Shown here piece by piece: positions 1-7,439 of a stretch of 64,000 nt of DNA. Source of the DNA: Bacillaceae bacterium OF18-1A (lineage in GTDB: Bacteria; Bacillota; Bacilli; Bacillales; Bacillaceae_G). A model generated the notes under the pieces. It was given only the letters and a program-made list of their open reading frames with translations, did no database searches and had not been told where the DNA came from. Numbering within the stretch: position 1 is the stretch's first letter; each line of letters starts with the position of its first letter. The translations under genes were made by a program, and so were the position numbers. Where the stretch lies: assembly GCA_027694045.1 (NCBI GenBank), contig JAQEWB010000002.1, positions 620,001 through 684,000 of the forward strand. Reading direction: 5' to 3'.

Positions 1-1
1 C

Positions 2-166
2 GTAATGGTCTGGGCATTCGTTCTCTTCATCCACTTCAAATCAGGAAAAAGTAATCATCGTTACCATGAACCGTTAATCTTTTACTCACAACGTATTTCT
101 CCGTTTCGAGTTGAGCATAATAAAAACAACTACAAAGATGAAATAGAAAAAAGCTATCGAAAATGA
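2..166 (+). CDS. C-terminal end of an unrecognised protein (5' end outside window)
   Basis: An open frame enters from the left edge and ends at TGA 164-166, giving 54 visible residues. It opens with a hydrophobic stretch (VMVWAFVLFIHF), followed by a charged tail rich in Lys, Asn, His and Tyr that ends EKSYRK. This could be the last membrane helix of a membrane protein, but I do not recognise the family. The stop codon lies inside the right arm of a terminator hairpin, as expected for a real gene end. It converges on spoIIIAH, whereas in B. subtilis accB follows spoIIIAH on the same strand. Confidence 0.5.
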   Translation, partial: VMVWAFVLFIHFKSGKSNHRYHEPLIFYSQRISPFRVEHNKNNYKDEIEKSYRK

Positions 167-177
167 TAGCTTTTTTC
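149..177. terminator. Bidirectional intrinsic terminator
   Basis: The stem AAAAGCTATC / GATAGCTTTT has a 6-nt loop. T-runs on both strands let it serve the plus-strand gene ending at 166 and the spoIIIA operon. Confidence 0.8.
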
Positions 178-198
178 TATTTGTAAACAATCACGAAT

Positions 199-226
199 AA
201 TCCGTGGGGAAGATTCCCCACGGATT
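199..226. other. GC-rich stem-loop downstream of spoIIIAH
   Basis: A 12-bp perfect stem (AATCCGTGGGGA with TCCCCACGGATT) lies just after the spoIIIAH stop. Neither strand has a T-run, so it looks more like an mRNA 3'-end stabiliser or processing site than a terminator. A proper terminator follows at 149-177. Confidence 0.5.
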
Positions 227-236
227 GAAATTCTGT

Positions 237-908
237 TTATTTTGCTGGTGGATCAAATTTCACACCTACATCTTTAGAACCGCCTTCACTTCTTACAAGT
301 TGTATAATTTTATTCGCTTCTTTTTGTGAATGCTTTGTCGCTTTAACAGTTACTCTAATATCAGTTCCATCAGCTCTTACAAGCGCATCTTTATATCCAC
401 CTTGAGATTTAATTACTGTCTCAAGTAATTCTTGCTTCGTTTCCATTGTAGTGATTGCATCGAAATTTTCTTTCGCTTTATTCTTTTCTGTTGCTGAAGC
501 TTTTGTTGAACTCATCACTTCTTGTAATTTTGCTTTTTGTTCACTACGCTGATCTTCCATTTGCATACGTAACGCTGTGAAATTTTCATCACTTGATTGA
601 ACTGTTACGTTAGCATCTTTTTTACTTGTTTCTTTTTTAGCACTCTCTTTTTTGTCTGTTTCTTTATTTGTTTCTTTATTTGAAGTTTCCTTGCTTGTAG
701 TTTCTTTATTTGAAGTTTCTTTTGTAGTTTCCTTATTCGGTGTTTCATTTGTTACTGCTTTATCAGTACCTTGTTTTTCTTGTCCAATTTTTTCACTAGT
801 TGTTGGCGCTGCCGTATTCATTTTGTCAGGAGTTGTTACGTAATACACAGATAGTACAACAACTAAACTTAACATCGTTAATAGCCAAACCGTTTGTTTT
901 TTTAACAC
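237..908 (-). CDS. spoIIIAH: Stage III sporulation protein AH
   Basis: This is the last gene of the spoIIIA operon. SpoIIIAH sits in the outer forespore (mother-cell) membrane and pairs with SpoIIQ from the forespore to form the feeding-tube channel needed for sigma-G activity. One N-terminal membrane helix (about residues 7-26) is followed by a Lys/Glu/Thr/Asn linker (about 50-100) and a C-terminal ring-building domain of the YscJ/FliF type, ending DVGVKFDPPAK. The 223-residue length fits the family. The linker is built of repeated NKET/SKET units and is the part most likely to vary between strains. It starts 15 nt after spoIIIAG. Confidence 0.95.
   Translation of the reverse strand: MLKKQTVWLLTMLSLVVVLSVYYVTTPDKMNTAAPTTSEKIGQEKQGTDKAVTNETPNKETTKETSNKETTSKETSNKETNKETDKKESAKKETSKKDANVTVQSSDENFTALRMQMEDQRSEQKAKLQEVMSSTKASATEKNKAKENFDAITTMETKQELLETVIKSQGGYKDALVRADGTDIRVTVKATKHSQKEANKIIQLVRSEGGSKDVGVKFDPPAK
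612..750 (-). repeat. Imperfect tandem repeat encoding the NKET/SKET linker of SpoIIIAH
   Basis: About 46 codons repeat variants of (S/N)KET with DNA units such as tttctttatttgaagtttc. The region lies wholly in frame inside spoIIIAH, between the membrane helix and the ring domain. Unit lengths are multiples of three, so copy changes would alter linker length without a frameshift. Confidence 0.7.
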
Positions 909-923
909 TTTATTTCCTCCCTA

Positions 924-1586
924 TCAATTTTTCGGTGAAACTGAAACGCGATAGGCTGGAACATCTAATAGCCGTATCACAGCTTCTTTTACCATTGCTT
1001 TAACTTGTATATTATCCACTCCCTTTGCTACGACAAGAACACCTCGTACTTTCGGTTTCTCTGTTCGTAAAACAACGGGAGTTTCTTTATCACCTTCACG
1101 TATAATGACGGTCTTTTCATCAAGAGATTCATCTTCTACTTCCCTCTTACCGCCCGTTTTATCTGTTTCACCTGTTGTTTGTGATCGTTTCACTGTATTT
1201 TTTTCTAATATTTTTTCTTCAGATGAATCTAAATTCACTTTAATTGTTACATCTTTTACTCCTGCTATTTCTTCTAAAGCTGCTTTTAACTCTTGTTCAT
1301 ACGCTTTTTCATATTTTTCTACATTTGACATACTATCGTTACTTTTTTGTCCGAAAGTCGGTACATCTTTTTCTTGATTTTGGATTTTTTGTTCTTTAAA
1401 TACAGGCACTTCTTCTTTTTTACCTGAAAAGAAATTACTAGAAAACATAAGCAAAATCCCAAGTATGAGTAGGACAAGTAAAAACTTAGGTGTTACCTTT
1501 TTCCCCTTCTCAGTGCTTTCTTTTTCATCCCCATTTAATAAGTTTCGAAAAAATGAGAACTTCGAATTTTTATCTTTATTGTCCAT
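924..1586 (-). CDS. spoIIIAG: Stage III sporulation protein AG
   Basis: Component of the SpoIIIA-SpoIIQ transenvelope complex. SpoIIIAG forms a large ring in the intermembrane space of the engulfed forespore. The 220 residues show a charged N-terminus, one membrane helix (about 32-50, LLVLLILGILLMFSSNFF), a variable charged segment, and a C-terminal ring-building domain (about 85-218) with GVKDVTIKVNLDSSEE and RGVLVVAKGVDN. The start overlaps the end of spoIIIAF by 11 nt, suggesting translational coupling. Confidence 0.94.
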   Translation of the reverse strand: MDNKDKNSKFSFFRNLLNGDEKESTEKGKKVTPKFLLVLLILGILLMFSSNFFSGKKEEVPVFKEQKIQNQEKDVPTFGQKSNDSMSNVEKYEKAYEQELKAALEEIAGVKDVTIKVNLDSSEEKILEKNTVKRSQTTGETDKTGGKREVEDESLDEKTVIIREGDKETPVVLRTEKPKVRGVLVVAKGVDNIQVKAMVKEAVIRLLDVPAYRVSVSPKN

Positions 1587-2217
1587 TTACTCTACCTGTC
1601 CTCCCTTCCATTTGAACTTGGATTTGTTTACCATCTAGTTGCCACCTGCTTGAAAAGAATTCTTTCATTTCTACATTTGTTTCTTCTACTTTTTTTGGAG
1701 GTTCTTTCGTATTAATTTCGATAGGTTTTACCGTTTCAATTGCATCATTTTTACTACGTTCTTTTTCTTTCAACATCACAACAACAGATTGAATATCTTT
1801 TGCTGACTTTACTTCTTCTGCACTTTCCGCTGCGATTATTTGTATTTCAGAGACTGTCATACCATATTTTTTCTCAAACTCTTTTCCTACTTCTTTTTTC
1901 ATTTTGGTAGCCATCTCTTCTAAACTATATGCACGTGTTAGAGCTTGTATTTCTTTTTTCTTCGAATCTATTGAATTTTTTACAGATCCTCCTGCCACAT
2001 ACTTTTCATCATTAAAATTTGCGATTACTTCATTGACATCTGTTTGCAATAGTTTAAAAAGCGGCGTTAAAATTAATACAACTAATAGTAGACTCACAAC
2101 AAATTTAACGTATTTTTGTAAATTCGAGTTTGGAAGAATAAGATGAAGCATTGTCGCTAAGAGTAAAAAAACAATAATATTTCGAATCCACTCTGTAACA
2201 AATTGCATGCTCTTCAC
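1576..2217 (-). CDS. spoIIIAF: Stage III sporulation protein AF
   Basis: Membrane component of the SpoIIIA complex in the mother cell. The 213 residues begin with two close membrane helices (about 10-30 and 36-58, ending in the conserved LLVVLILTPLFKLL), followed by a long soluble alpha/beta domain rich in Lys and Glu. The order between spoIIIAE and spoIIIAG, 3 nt after AE and overlapping AG, fixes the identity. A GAGGTGAAGAGC-type ribosome site precedes the ATG at 2217. Confidence 0.93.
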   Translation of the reverse strand: MKSMQFVTEWIRNIIVFLLLATMLHLILPNSNLQKYVKFVVSLLLVVLILTPLFKLLQTDVNEVIANFNDEKYVAGGSVKNSIDSKKKEIQALTRAYSLEEMATKMKKEVGKEFEKKYGMTVSEIQIIAAESAEEVKSAKDIQSVVVMLKEKERSKNDAIETVKPIEINTKEPPKKVEETNVEMKEFFSSRWQLDGKQIQVQMEGRTGRVNGQ

Positions 2218-2220
2218 CTC

Positions 2221-3393
2221 CTACCGCATCATAAGCGTAATGTTCCCTGCGGCAATAATTATTGTGATACTTAAAAAGAACATAAATGATACGATAGCTA
2301 AGCAAGCAAATACGTAAATGATGCTTCGACCAATAATATCTAAACATTGAATAATTGCTCCTCCGCCTACTGGTTGTAATACTGCTGCTGCGAATTTATA
2401 AATAAATGCGATACAAAAGATTTGAATCGCTGGAAAAGCGACAATTAAGCATAGAATGACAAGCCCAATAATTCCGACTGTATTTTTTAATAATCCCGAC
2501 GCACTAATAACAGTATCCGCCGCCTCTGTAAACATCCTTCCGACTACCGGAATGAAGTTGCCTGTTACAAATTTGGCAGTTTTCACAGCTATCCCGTCAG
2601 CAACAGCTGTCGCCGTTCCCTGTACAGATAATACCCCTAAAAAAATCGTTAAAAAGATACCGATAATCCCAACGCTAACGTTTTGCAAAAGCTTGGACAA
2701 CTTTGTAACTTTATATTGATCACTCATCGTACTTACAATACTTAATATCGTTGCAAGTAATAAAAGTGGTAGAACGATGTAATTCATTAAAAGACCGCTC
2801 GTATTCATTAAGAAAATGATAATCGGATGAAAAAATGATACAGATACAACCCCGCCTCCGGTTGCTATGAGTGCAAGTAAAATTGGCAATAGTGCTAATA
2901 TGAAATCTACCATTGTTTGTATCGTTTCTCTTGCATATGTCATGACAACATAAAAGCTATTTAATGCGAAAATAATAAGTACCATATATACGACTGCATC
3001 AGCAATTTTACTTACACTACTCTTCGAAAAGGAAGATTGCAGTGATTGCAACAATGCACTAAAAATTGTGAGCATAATGAGTGTTCCAAGTAGCTTTCCA
3101 TTTGCAGCAAGCTCGTGAAATAAATATTTTAATAAACCTAGCGTCCACTCTTTTATAGAGAATTCTTTTTCTCCCTTTACAAACTCCATAAAGCTTCCTT
3201 TTTGACTTTCTGGTAAATAACCACCATATTTTGTAACAAGCCCGTCCCAAAATTGCTTCACATCTTCAATTCCGAGCTTATCCAATTGTTGATCAACGAC
3301 GTTTGTGTCTACAGGAGAAGCTTGTACAACAACTGGTAAAGAAAAGAAAAGGAAGCAAGCAAATAGCAGCTTAGCTCCAAACCTCCTCAACAT
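2221..3393 (-). CDS. spoIIIAE: Stage III sporulation protein AE
   Basis: Large polytopic membrane protein of the SpoIIIA complex (390 residues), required for forespore integrity and sigma-G activity. A signal-like N-terminal helix (LLFACFLFFSLPVVVQASP) precedes a soluble segment and about seven further hydrophobic helices from residue 90 to the end. The family-typical core SVSFFHPIIIFLMNTSGLL and GNFIPVVGRMF are visible. It starts 10 nt after spoIIIAD and ends 3 nt before spoIIIAF. Confidence 0.95.
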   Translation of the reverse strand: MLRRFGAKLLFACFLFFSLPVVVQASPVDTNVVDQQLDKLGIEDVKQFWDGLVTKYGGYLPESQKGSFMEFVKGEKEFSIKEWTLGLLKYLFHELAANGKLLGTLIMLTIFSALLQSLQSSFSKSSVSKIADAVVYMVLIIFALNSFYVVMTYARETIQTMVDFILALLPILLALIATGGGVVSVSFFHPIIIFLMNTSGLLMNYIVLPLLLLATILSIVSTMSDQYKVTKLSKLLQNVSVGIIGIFLTIFLGVLSVQGTATAVADGIAVKTAKFVTGNFIPVVGRMFTEAADTVISASGLLKNTVGIIGLVILCLIVAFPAIQIFCIAFIYKFAAAVLQPVGGGAIIQCLDIIGRSIIYVFACLAIVSFMFFLSITIIIAAGNITLMMR

Positions 3394-3403
3394 TCACTCC
3401 CCC

Positions 3404-3796
3404 TTATCCCGTCGGTAAAAATCCGAGAATAGTTTCGATTACAACCGTCAAAATAGGAATTGCCATAACAAGGATTAAAATTTTACCCGCTAGTTCAATT
3501 TTCGAAGCGATTGCACCTTGACCGGCATCTTTTGTAATTTGCGCTCCAAATTCAGCGATATAAGCAATCCCAATAATTTTCAGTAATGTTTCTACATAAA
3601 CATTGCTAACTTTCGCTTCACTCGCTACTCTCTCAATCATTTGTAAAATGGAGTGAATTTGATCGATTAAAAGAAGAAACATTACACTACCAACAAACAC
3701 AATAAATAAAGATGTAATGCTAGATTTATGCTGATTCAAAACAGCAGCTAAAAACGTAGCGACGAGGCCTAATCCGACAATTTGTATAATTTCGAT
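3404..3796 (-). CDS. spoIIIAD: Stage III sporulation protein AD, probable ATC start
   Basis: Small polytopic membrane protein of the SpoIIIA complex. The body (YVETLLKIIGIAYIAEFGAQ, then TKDAGQGAIASKIELAGKIL) is unmistakable. The first standard start codon, TTG at 3739, would give only 111 residues, removes the first helix and has no ribosome site. Upstream in frame the protein continues as EIIQIVGLGLVATFLAAVLN, matching the expected family N-terminus. The strong GGAGG site lies 8 nt before an ATC codon at 3796 and 14 nt before an ATT at 3790, with no ATG, GTG or TTG there. I infer initiation at ATC (130 residues), 14 nt after spoIIIAC. Confidence 0.85.
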   Translation of the reverse strand: MEIIQIVGLGLVATFLAAVLNQHKSSITSLFIVFVGSVMFLLLIDQIHSILQMIERVASEAKVSNVYVETLLKIIGIAYIAEFGAQITKDAGQGAIASKIELAGKILILVMAIPILTVVIETILGFLPTG

Positions 3797-3810
3797 TCGA
3801 ACCGCCTCCT

Positions 3811-4014
3811 TTACTGGAAGAGAAAGACACTTTTAATCTTGTCGAACAACGTATTAATTAAAAATGCAACGTGAAATAAAATAACGACGAAACCGACAAG
3901 GATAACCCAATTTGCAATATCCTCTCGCTTTAATTCTTTTAGTACCGTGTGAATAAAAGCTAAAACAATGCCGATTCCGGCGATTTGAAATATTAATCCA
4001 ACATCAATGGACAT
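3811..4014 (-). CDS. spoIIIAC: Stage III sporulation protein AC
   Basis: Sixty-seven-residue membrane protein with two helices (about 6-24 and 35-56), related to the small paired membrane proteins SpoIIIAC/AD of the sporulation channel. I start at the ATG at 4014 (MSIDVGLIFQIAG). A GGGGGGAG ribosome site lies just upstream and the length is the family norm. A longer in-frame opening to 4149 only reads through the end of spoIIIAB and looks nothing like the family. The gene begins 14 nt after spoIIIAB. Confidence 0.94.
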   Translation of the reverse strand: MSIDVGLIFQIAGIGIVLAFIHTVLKELKREDIANWVILVGFVVILFHVAFLINTLFDKIKSVFLFQ

Positions 4015-4028
4015 CGCCTTTCTCCCCC

Positions 4029-4544
4029 CTATAGCAGTAAAATTACGATAAGTAACCCCGCTAGTACCCCTAAGCTCTTTATCATTTTTTCGTATTGCAA
4101 TTGTAGCGCTTTCGCTTCTCCTTCTTCTCTTTCCAAATGTGTGATACATAAACGAATGTGTTTTTGTTGAGAATCACGATCATGTTGTCCGAGCGTTTCA
4201 CCAAATTGCTGCAGTATTTCATACTCGGTTTGTTGAAATGCCGTTAACTTCCAGTTCTCTTTCAAACTATCTATCCAAGCTTCTCTTACTGTTTGTTCTC
4301 CGCTTTCTAGTCTTCTAGCGAAACTTTGAAATATCCAATTTAATGGCTTCGGCATTTGTTTAACTAGTCGTTCTGCAGCTTCAGATAAAGGTGTGTGTCC
4401 ATACATAATCTCTGCTTCTAATGATTGAAGTGCCGATTTCAACAATCTAAGTTGCCGAGGTCTCTCACTATATCTTTTAGCGTATGAAAACCCGAAAAAG
4501 GTGCTGACCGCAACGATTAACACTGCACCAAATATTTTCACCAT
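4029..4544 (-). CDS. spoIIIAB: Stage III sporulation protein AB
   Basis: A 171-residue protein with an N-terminal membrane helix (about 3-21), a long helical domain (ALQSLEAEIMYGHTPLSEA is family-typical), and a C-terminal membrane helix (LGVLAGLLIVILLL). The fold resembles GspF-like platform proteins, and SpoIIIAB is thought to work with the SpoIIIAA ATPase at the base of the channel. It overlaps spoIIIAA by 7 nt. Confidence 0.94.
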   Translation of the reverse strand: MVKIFGAVLIVAVSTFFGFSYAKRYSERPRQLRLLKSALQSLEAEIMYGHTPLSEAAERLVKQMPKPLNWIFQSFARRLESGEQTVREAWIDSLKENWKLTAFQQTEYEILQQFGETLGQHDRDSQQKHIRLCITHLEREEGEAKALQLQYEKMIKSLGVLAGLLIVILLL

Positions 4545-5464
4545 ACGCCCCCAGCCTTTCTGCTTGGTAATATTGGTTTCCCATATTTATCTTTCACTTG
4601 CATGACTGTTCCTGGACCTCTTGCTTTAGATAACTCCACAAACCTATCGAATATACCGAGCTCCAGTACTGCCTGCAAAGATGGACGTTTCACAACATCA
4701 TCGTAAGAAAATCCGTGTGCACTTATAAACAGCTGCACTCCTGCATGCACCGCTTCCATAATTGCTTCACTATCTTCTTTACGTCCAATTTCATCTACAA
4801 TCAAAATATCTGGACTCATCGAACGAATCATCATCATCATTCCTTCAGCTTTTGGACATGCATCCAACACATCTACTCGTGTGCCAAAGTCATATTGCGG
4901 GATTCCTTTCACACAACCAGCAATTTCTGATCGCTCATCAACAATCCCAACTTTACAAGAAGGAATGTTCGAAGCACTTACACCTTGGCTCATGCAGCGT
5001 GCTACATCTCTTAAAAGCGTCGTTTTCCCCGTCTGTGGTGGACCGATTACCATCGTATTTAACCATCTTGATTCATACAAATATGGCAAAAGTGGCTCAG
5101 CAGTTCCTATTTTTTGACGAGCAATACGAATATTAAAAGAAGAAACATCGCGAATCATTTTCACTGTACTTTTTTCTGTAATGACTTTTCCTGCAAGGCC
5201 AATTCTATGTCCTCCTCGCAGTGTCACATATCCACGCTTCAATTCCTCTTCCATCGTATAAATTGAGAATTGACTTAACTTATTCAATAAGTAACTGGCA
5301 TCTTCTGTTGTCGCAATATAGTCATAAAAAAACACTTCTCCATGTGCAATACACTCTAGCGGTCTGCCAATCCGAACACGAATTTCCTCTAAAGCGTCGT
5401 ATTGCTTACAACTTTCAACTAACTGTTTCATCGTTCTCGGCAAAACTTCTAATACTTCTTTCAT
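4538..5464 (-). CDS. spoIIIAA: Stage III sporulation protein AA, ATPase
   Basis: Cytoplasmic ATPase of the SpoIIIA complex, related to secretion ATPases, expressed in the mother cell. The 308 residues carry Walker A GPPQTGKT (141-148), a DERSEIAG element, and a Walker B-like DILIVDEIG. It is the first spoIIIA gene, 27 nt after yqhV, with GGGGAG before ATG 5464. Sigma-E control is expected from the family; I could not place a convincing -35/-10 pair by eye. Confidence 0.96.
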   Translation of the reverse strand: MKEVLEVLPRTMKQLVESCKQYDALEEIRVRIGRPLECIAHGEVFFYDYIATTEDASYLLNKLSQFSIYTMEEELKRGYVTLRGGHRIGLAGKVITEKSTVKMIRDVSSFNIRIARQKIGTAEPLLPYLYESRWLNTMVIGPPQTGKTTLLRDVARCMSQGVSASNIPSCKVGIVDERSEIAGCVKGIPQYDFGTRVDVLDACPKAEGMMMMIRSMSPDILIVDEIGRKEDSEAIMEAVHAGVQLFISAHGFSYDDVVKRPSLQAVLELGIFDRFVELSKARGPGTVMQVKDKYGKPILPSRKAGGVW

Positions 5465-5491
5465 AAGCGTCTCCCCGTTATACTCGACTTA

Positions 5492-5773
5492 CTATTTCAA
5501 CAACGCGATAAAAATGCAGCCAATTCCAAGTCCTAGAAAAAAGAGTTTCAAGAAAGAAATTTCGTTCGCCACACTTGCTATACCGATTGTCATTGTTAAA
5601 ATTAATACGGTCGGTCCAACAAATGCCAACATACCATTTATAAACAATGCTTTCTTCGCATCATTCACATAGAGCATAAGCAAAGCGGCGAATATTTCCG
5701 CGCTACCTGAAAACAACCGAAGTAGCCCCATTACAAGCACAGATGTTTCCATTGCCGCTAGCCACTGTTTCAT
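5492..5773 (-). CDS. yqhV: YqhV family small membrane protein
   Basis: A 93-residue protein with three predicted helices (SVLVMGLLRLFSGSAEIFAA, then two more to the C-terminus). It occupies the yqhV position directly before spoIIIAA, as in B. subtilis. Start chosen at ATG 5773: the GGTGGGAG before it acts as ribosome site, and an upstream in-frame codon at 5791 would only add MGEGGR encoded by that site. Function unknown; position suggests co-expression in the mother cell. Confidence 0.85.
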   Translation of the reverse strand: MKQWLAAMETSVLVMGLLRLFSGSAEIFAALLMLYVNDAKKALFINGMLAFVGPTVLILTMTIGIASVANEISFLKLFFLGLGIGCIFIALLK

Positions 5774-5963
5774 TCTCCCACCTTCTCCCATAACGGTTAC
5801 TAGTGCTATATGCTAAAAAAGAATATATTTGTACAACCATATGCAGGGGTTGTCTATTTCAGAAGTAAAAACATAATTTTTATCTACCATCTTTATTTAA
5901 TCTGAATATTCTTATTTCCATGTGGTATATTATGGTATATTTAATTTAAAAGGGGGATAGACG

Positions 5964-6542
5964 ATGCAACACGTTACTTTAGTACCACTAGATTTACGAT
6001 ATACAAATGTAATTTTCAAGCTATCCAGTGATCCACATGTAAAAAACGCTTTAGGAATAAAGGTAGAAAAAATCGAAGACACAAAAGCATTCCTTCTTTT
6101 CGCAATAGAAGAAGAGCACCAAAAGAGGTCTTTATCGAGAATGATTGTAAATGAAGCAAACGAAGTAATTGGTCTCACTACACTTAAACAGATTAATTAT
6201 GAGAAGAAACAATCTCACATTGGTAGTTGGCTCGGCTATCCGTACTGGGGAAAAGGATATAATGAGGCTGCAAAAAAAGAAATTTTTAAGATTGCTTTTT
6301 TAGACTTACAACTTTCCTACGTATTTGCTGGTGCTAAAACGAATAATATTCGCTCTTTAAAAGCACAAGAAAAACTACCTTATATTTCATCGCATGTGGA
6401 AAACAAGTTTCCAGACGAACACGCTGCACTAGAGAAAGAAGTAAGGTCACCTTGCTCTCTGCACGTCGTGTCACGTGAAAATTTTTTAAACTGGTTGGAA
6501 TTACAGAATGAGGAGGAAAAATATGAAGGCATTGAAAATTAG
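5964..6542 (+). CDS. GNAT-family N-acetyltransferase
   Basis: The 192-residue protein has the RimJ/RimL-type acetyltransferase pattern: LVPLDLRYTNVIFKL, IVNEANEVIGLTTLKQIN, then the acetyl-CoA region IGSWLGYPYWGKGYNEAAKK with W(x)GKGY. The later helix-strand NIRSLKAQEKL matches the usual N(x)xS segment. Substrate unknown. The ATG follows GGGGGATAGACG. Its end overlaps the start of the next gene by 20 nt, so the two are probably one transcript. Confidence 0.85.
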   Translation: MQHVTLVPLDLRYTNVIFKLSSDPHVKNALGIKVEKIEDTKAFLLFAIEEEHQKRSLSRMIVNEANEVIGLTTLKQINYEKKQSHIGSWLGYPYWGKGYNEAAKKEIFKIAFLDLQLSYVFAGAKTNNIRSLKAQEKLPYISSHVENKFPDEHAALEKEVRSPCSLHVVSRENFLNWLELQNEEEKYEGIEN

Positions 6543-6825
6543 TGTAACCGTTGTAGTAGAATTAGCTCTTATTTATCTTTTTTCATTATTGGTCGGTTGG
6601 TCATTTATTGAGGCCTTTTTTCTTGGTAGTTTAGCGATATTCGGGGTAATTTGGCTCATCGCTTTAAATATAAACCAAAATAACAACATTGATCACACTA
6701 TATATAAAACAGGTACGGTAAAACCTTTTCAAATGACATGGGGTCCTTACACAACAGGTGCTGCTAGTCTTACAGCTTTCAGTTTTATAATAACCACTAT
6801 TTATTATCTACCCTATTTCCTATAA
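6523..6825 (+). CDS. DUF3899-like small membrane protein
   Basis: A 100-residue protein with two N-terminal helices (about 5-22 and 26-48), a short cytosolic loop ending MTWGPYTTGAASLTAF, and a last helix at the C-terminus. ATG 6523 is preceded by GAGGAGG at ideal spacing; the ATG at 6508 lacks a site. The start lies inside the acetyltransferase gene, suggesting coupling. Family call is by appearance; function unknown. Confidence 0.7.
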   Translation: MKALKISVTVVVELALIYLFSLLVGWSFIEAFFLGSLAIFGVIWLIALNINQNNNIDHTIYKTGTVKPFQMTWGPYTTGAASLTAFSFIITTIYYLPYFL

Positions 6826-6826
6826 A

Positions 6827-6857
6827 AAAAGCACTCGTGATAATCACGAGTGCTTTT
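6827..6857. terminator. Bidirectional terminator between the DUF3899 gene and efp
   Basis: AAAAGCACTCGTGA pairs with TCACGAGTGCTTTT around a TAA loop. A/T runs on both sides serve both convergent genes. Confidence 0.9.
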
Positions 6858-6860
6858 CTA

Positions 6861-7418
6861 CTATGCACGAGAAACGTATTTACCTTCACCAGTGTTGATG
6901 ATAAGCATTTCGCCTTCGTTAATGAAGATTGGTACTTGTACAACAAGACCAGTTTCTAATGTAGCTGGTTTTGTTACGTTAGAAGCTGTATCTCCTTTAA
7001 TACCAGGCTCTGTTTCTGACACTTTTAATTCAACTGTGTTCGGAAGTTCAACACCAAGTACTTCGCCTTGGTAAGTCATGATTGCTACTTCCATGTTTTC
7101 TTTTAGGAATTTAAGTTCGCGCTCGATTTGGTTTTCACCAAGTTCGATTTGCTCATAAGTTCCGTTATCCATAAATACGTGAGCCTCACCGCTCGCGTAT
7201 AAGTATTGCATACGACGGTTTTCGATATGTGCTTTTTCTACTTTCTCACCTGCACGGAATGTTTTCTCTTGAACAGAACCTGTGCGAATATTACGTAGTT
7301 TAGAACGAACGAATGCAGCACCTTTACCTGGCTTTACGTGCTGGAAATCAAGTACTTGCCAAAGGGCATTGTCCACTGAAATTGTTAAACCTGTACGAAA
7401 ATCGTTTACTGAAATCAT
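6861..7418 (-). CDS. efp: Translation elongation factor P
   Basis: EF-P relieves ribosomes stalled at polyproline. The 185 residues give the usual three beta-barrel domains: [17 protein letters not shown], the modification loop [13 protein letters not shown] with the modifiable Lys32, and a C-terminal OB fold ending [19 protein letters not shown] precedes ATG 7418. It lies 21 nt after yqhT, as in the B. subtilis yqhT-efp pair. Confidence 0.98.
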   Translation of the reverse strand: MISVNDFRTGLTISVDNALWQVLDFQHVKPGKGAAFVRSKLRNIRTGSVQEKTFRAGEKVEKAHIENRRMQYLYASGEAHVFMDNGTYEQIELGENQIERELKFLKENMEVAIMTYQGEVLGVELPNTVELKVSETEPGIKGDTASNVTKPATLETGLVVQVPIFINEGEMLIINTGEGKYVSRA

Positions 7419-7439
7419 GTAAAAAAATCCTCCTGTGTA

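Noticed and set aside
612..750. Possible CRISPR array in repeated DNA
   Set aside because: Repeats are short, imperfect, in frame within spoIIIAH and have no unique spacers.
4762..5136. 124-residue open frame antisense to spoIIIAA
   Set aside because: Shadow of spoIIIAA; His/Ser-rich with no family features.
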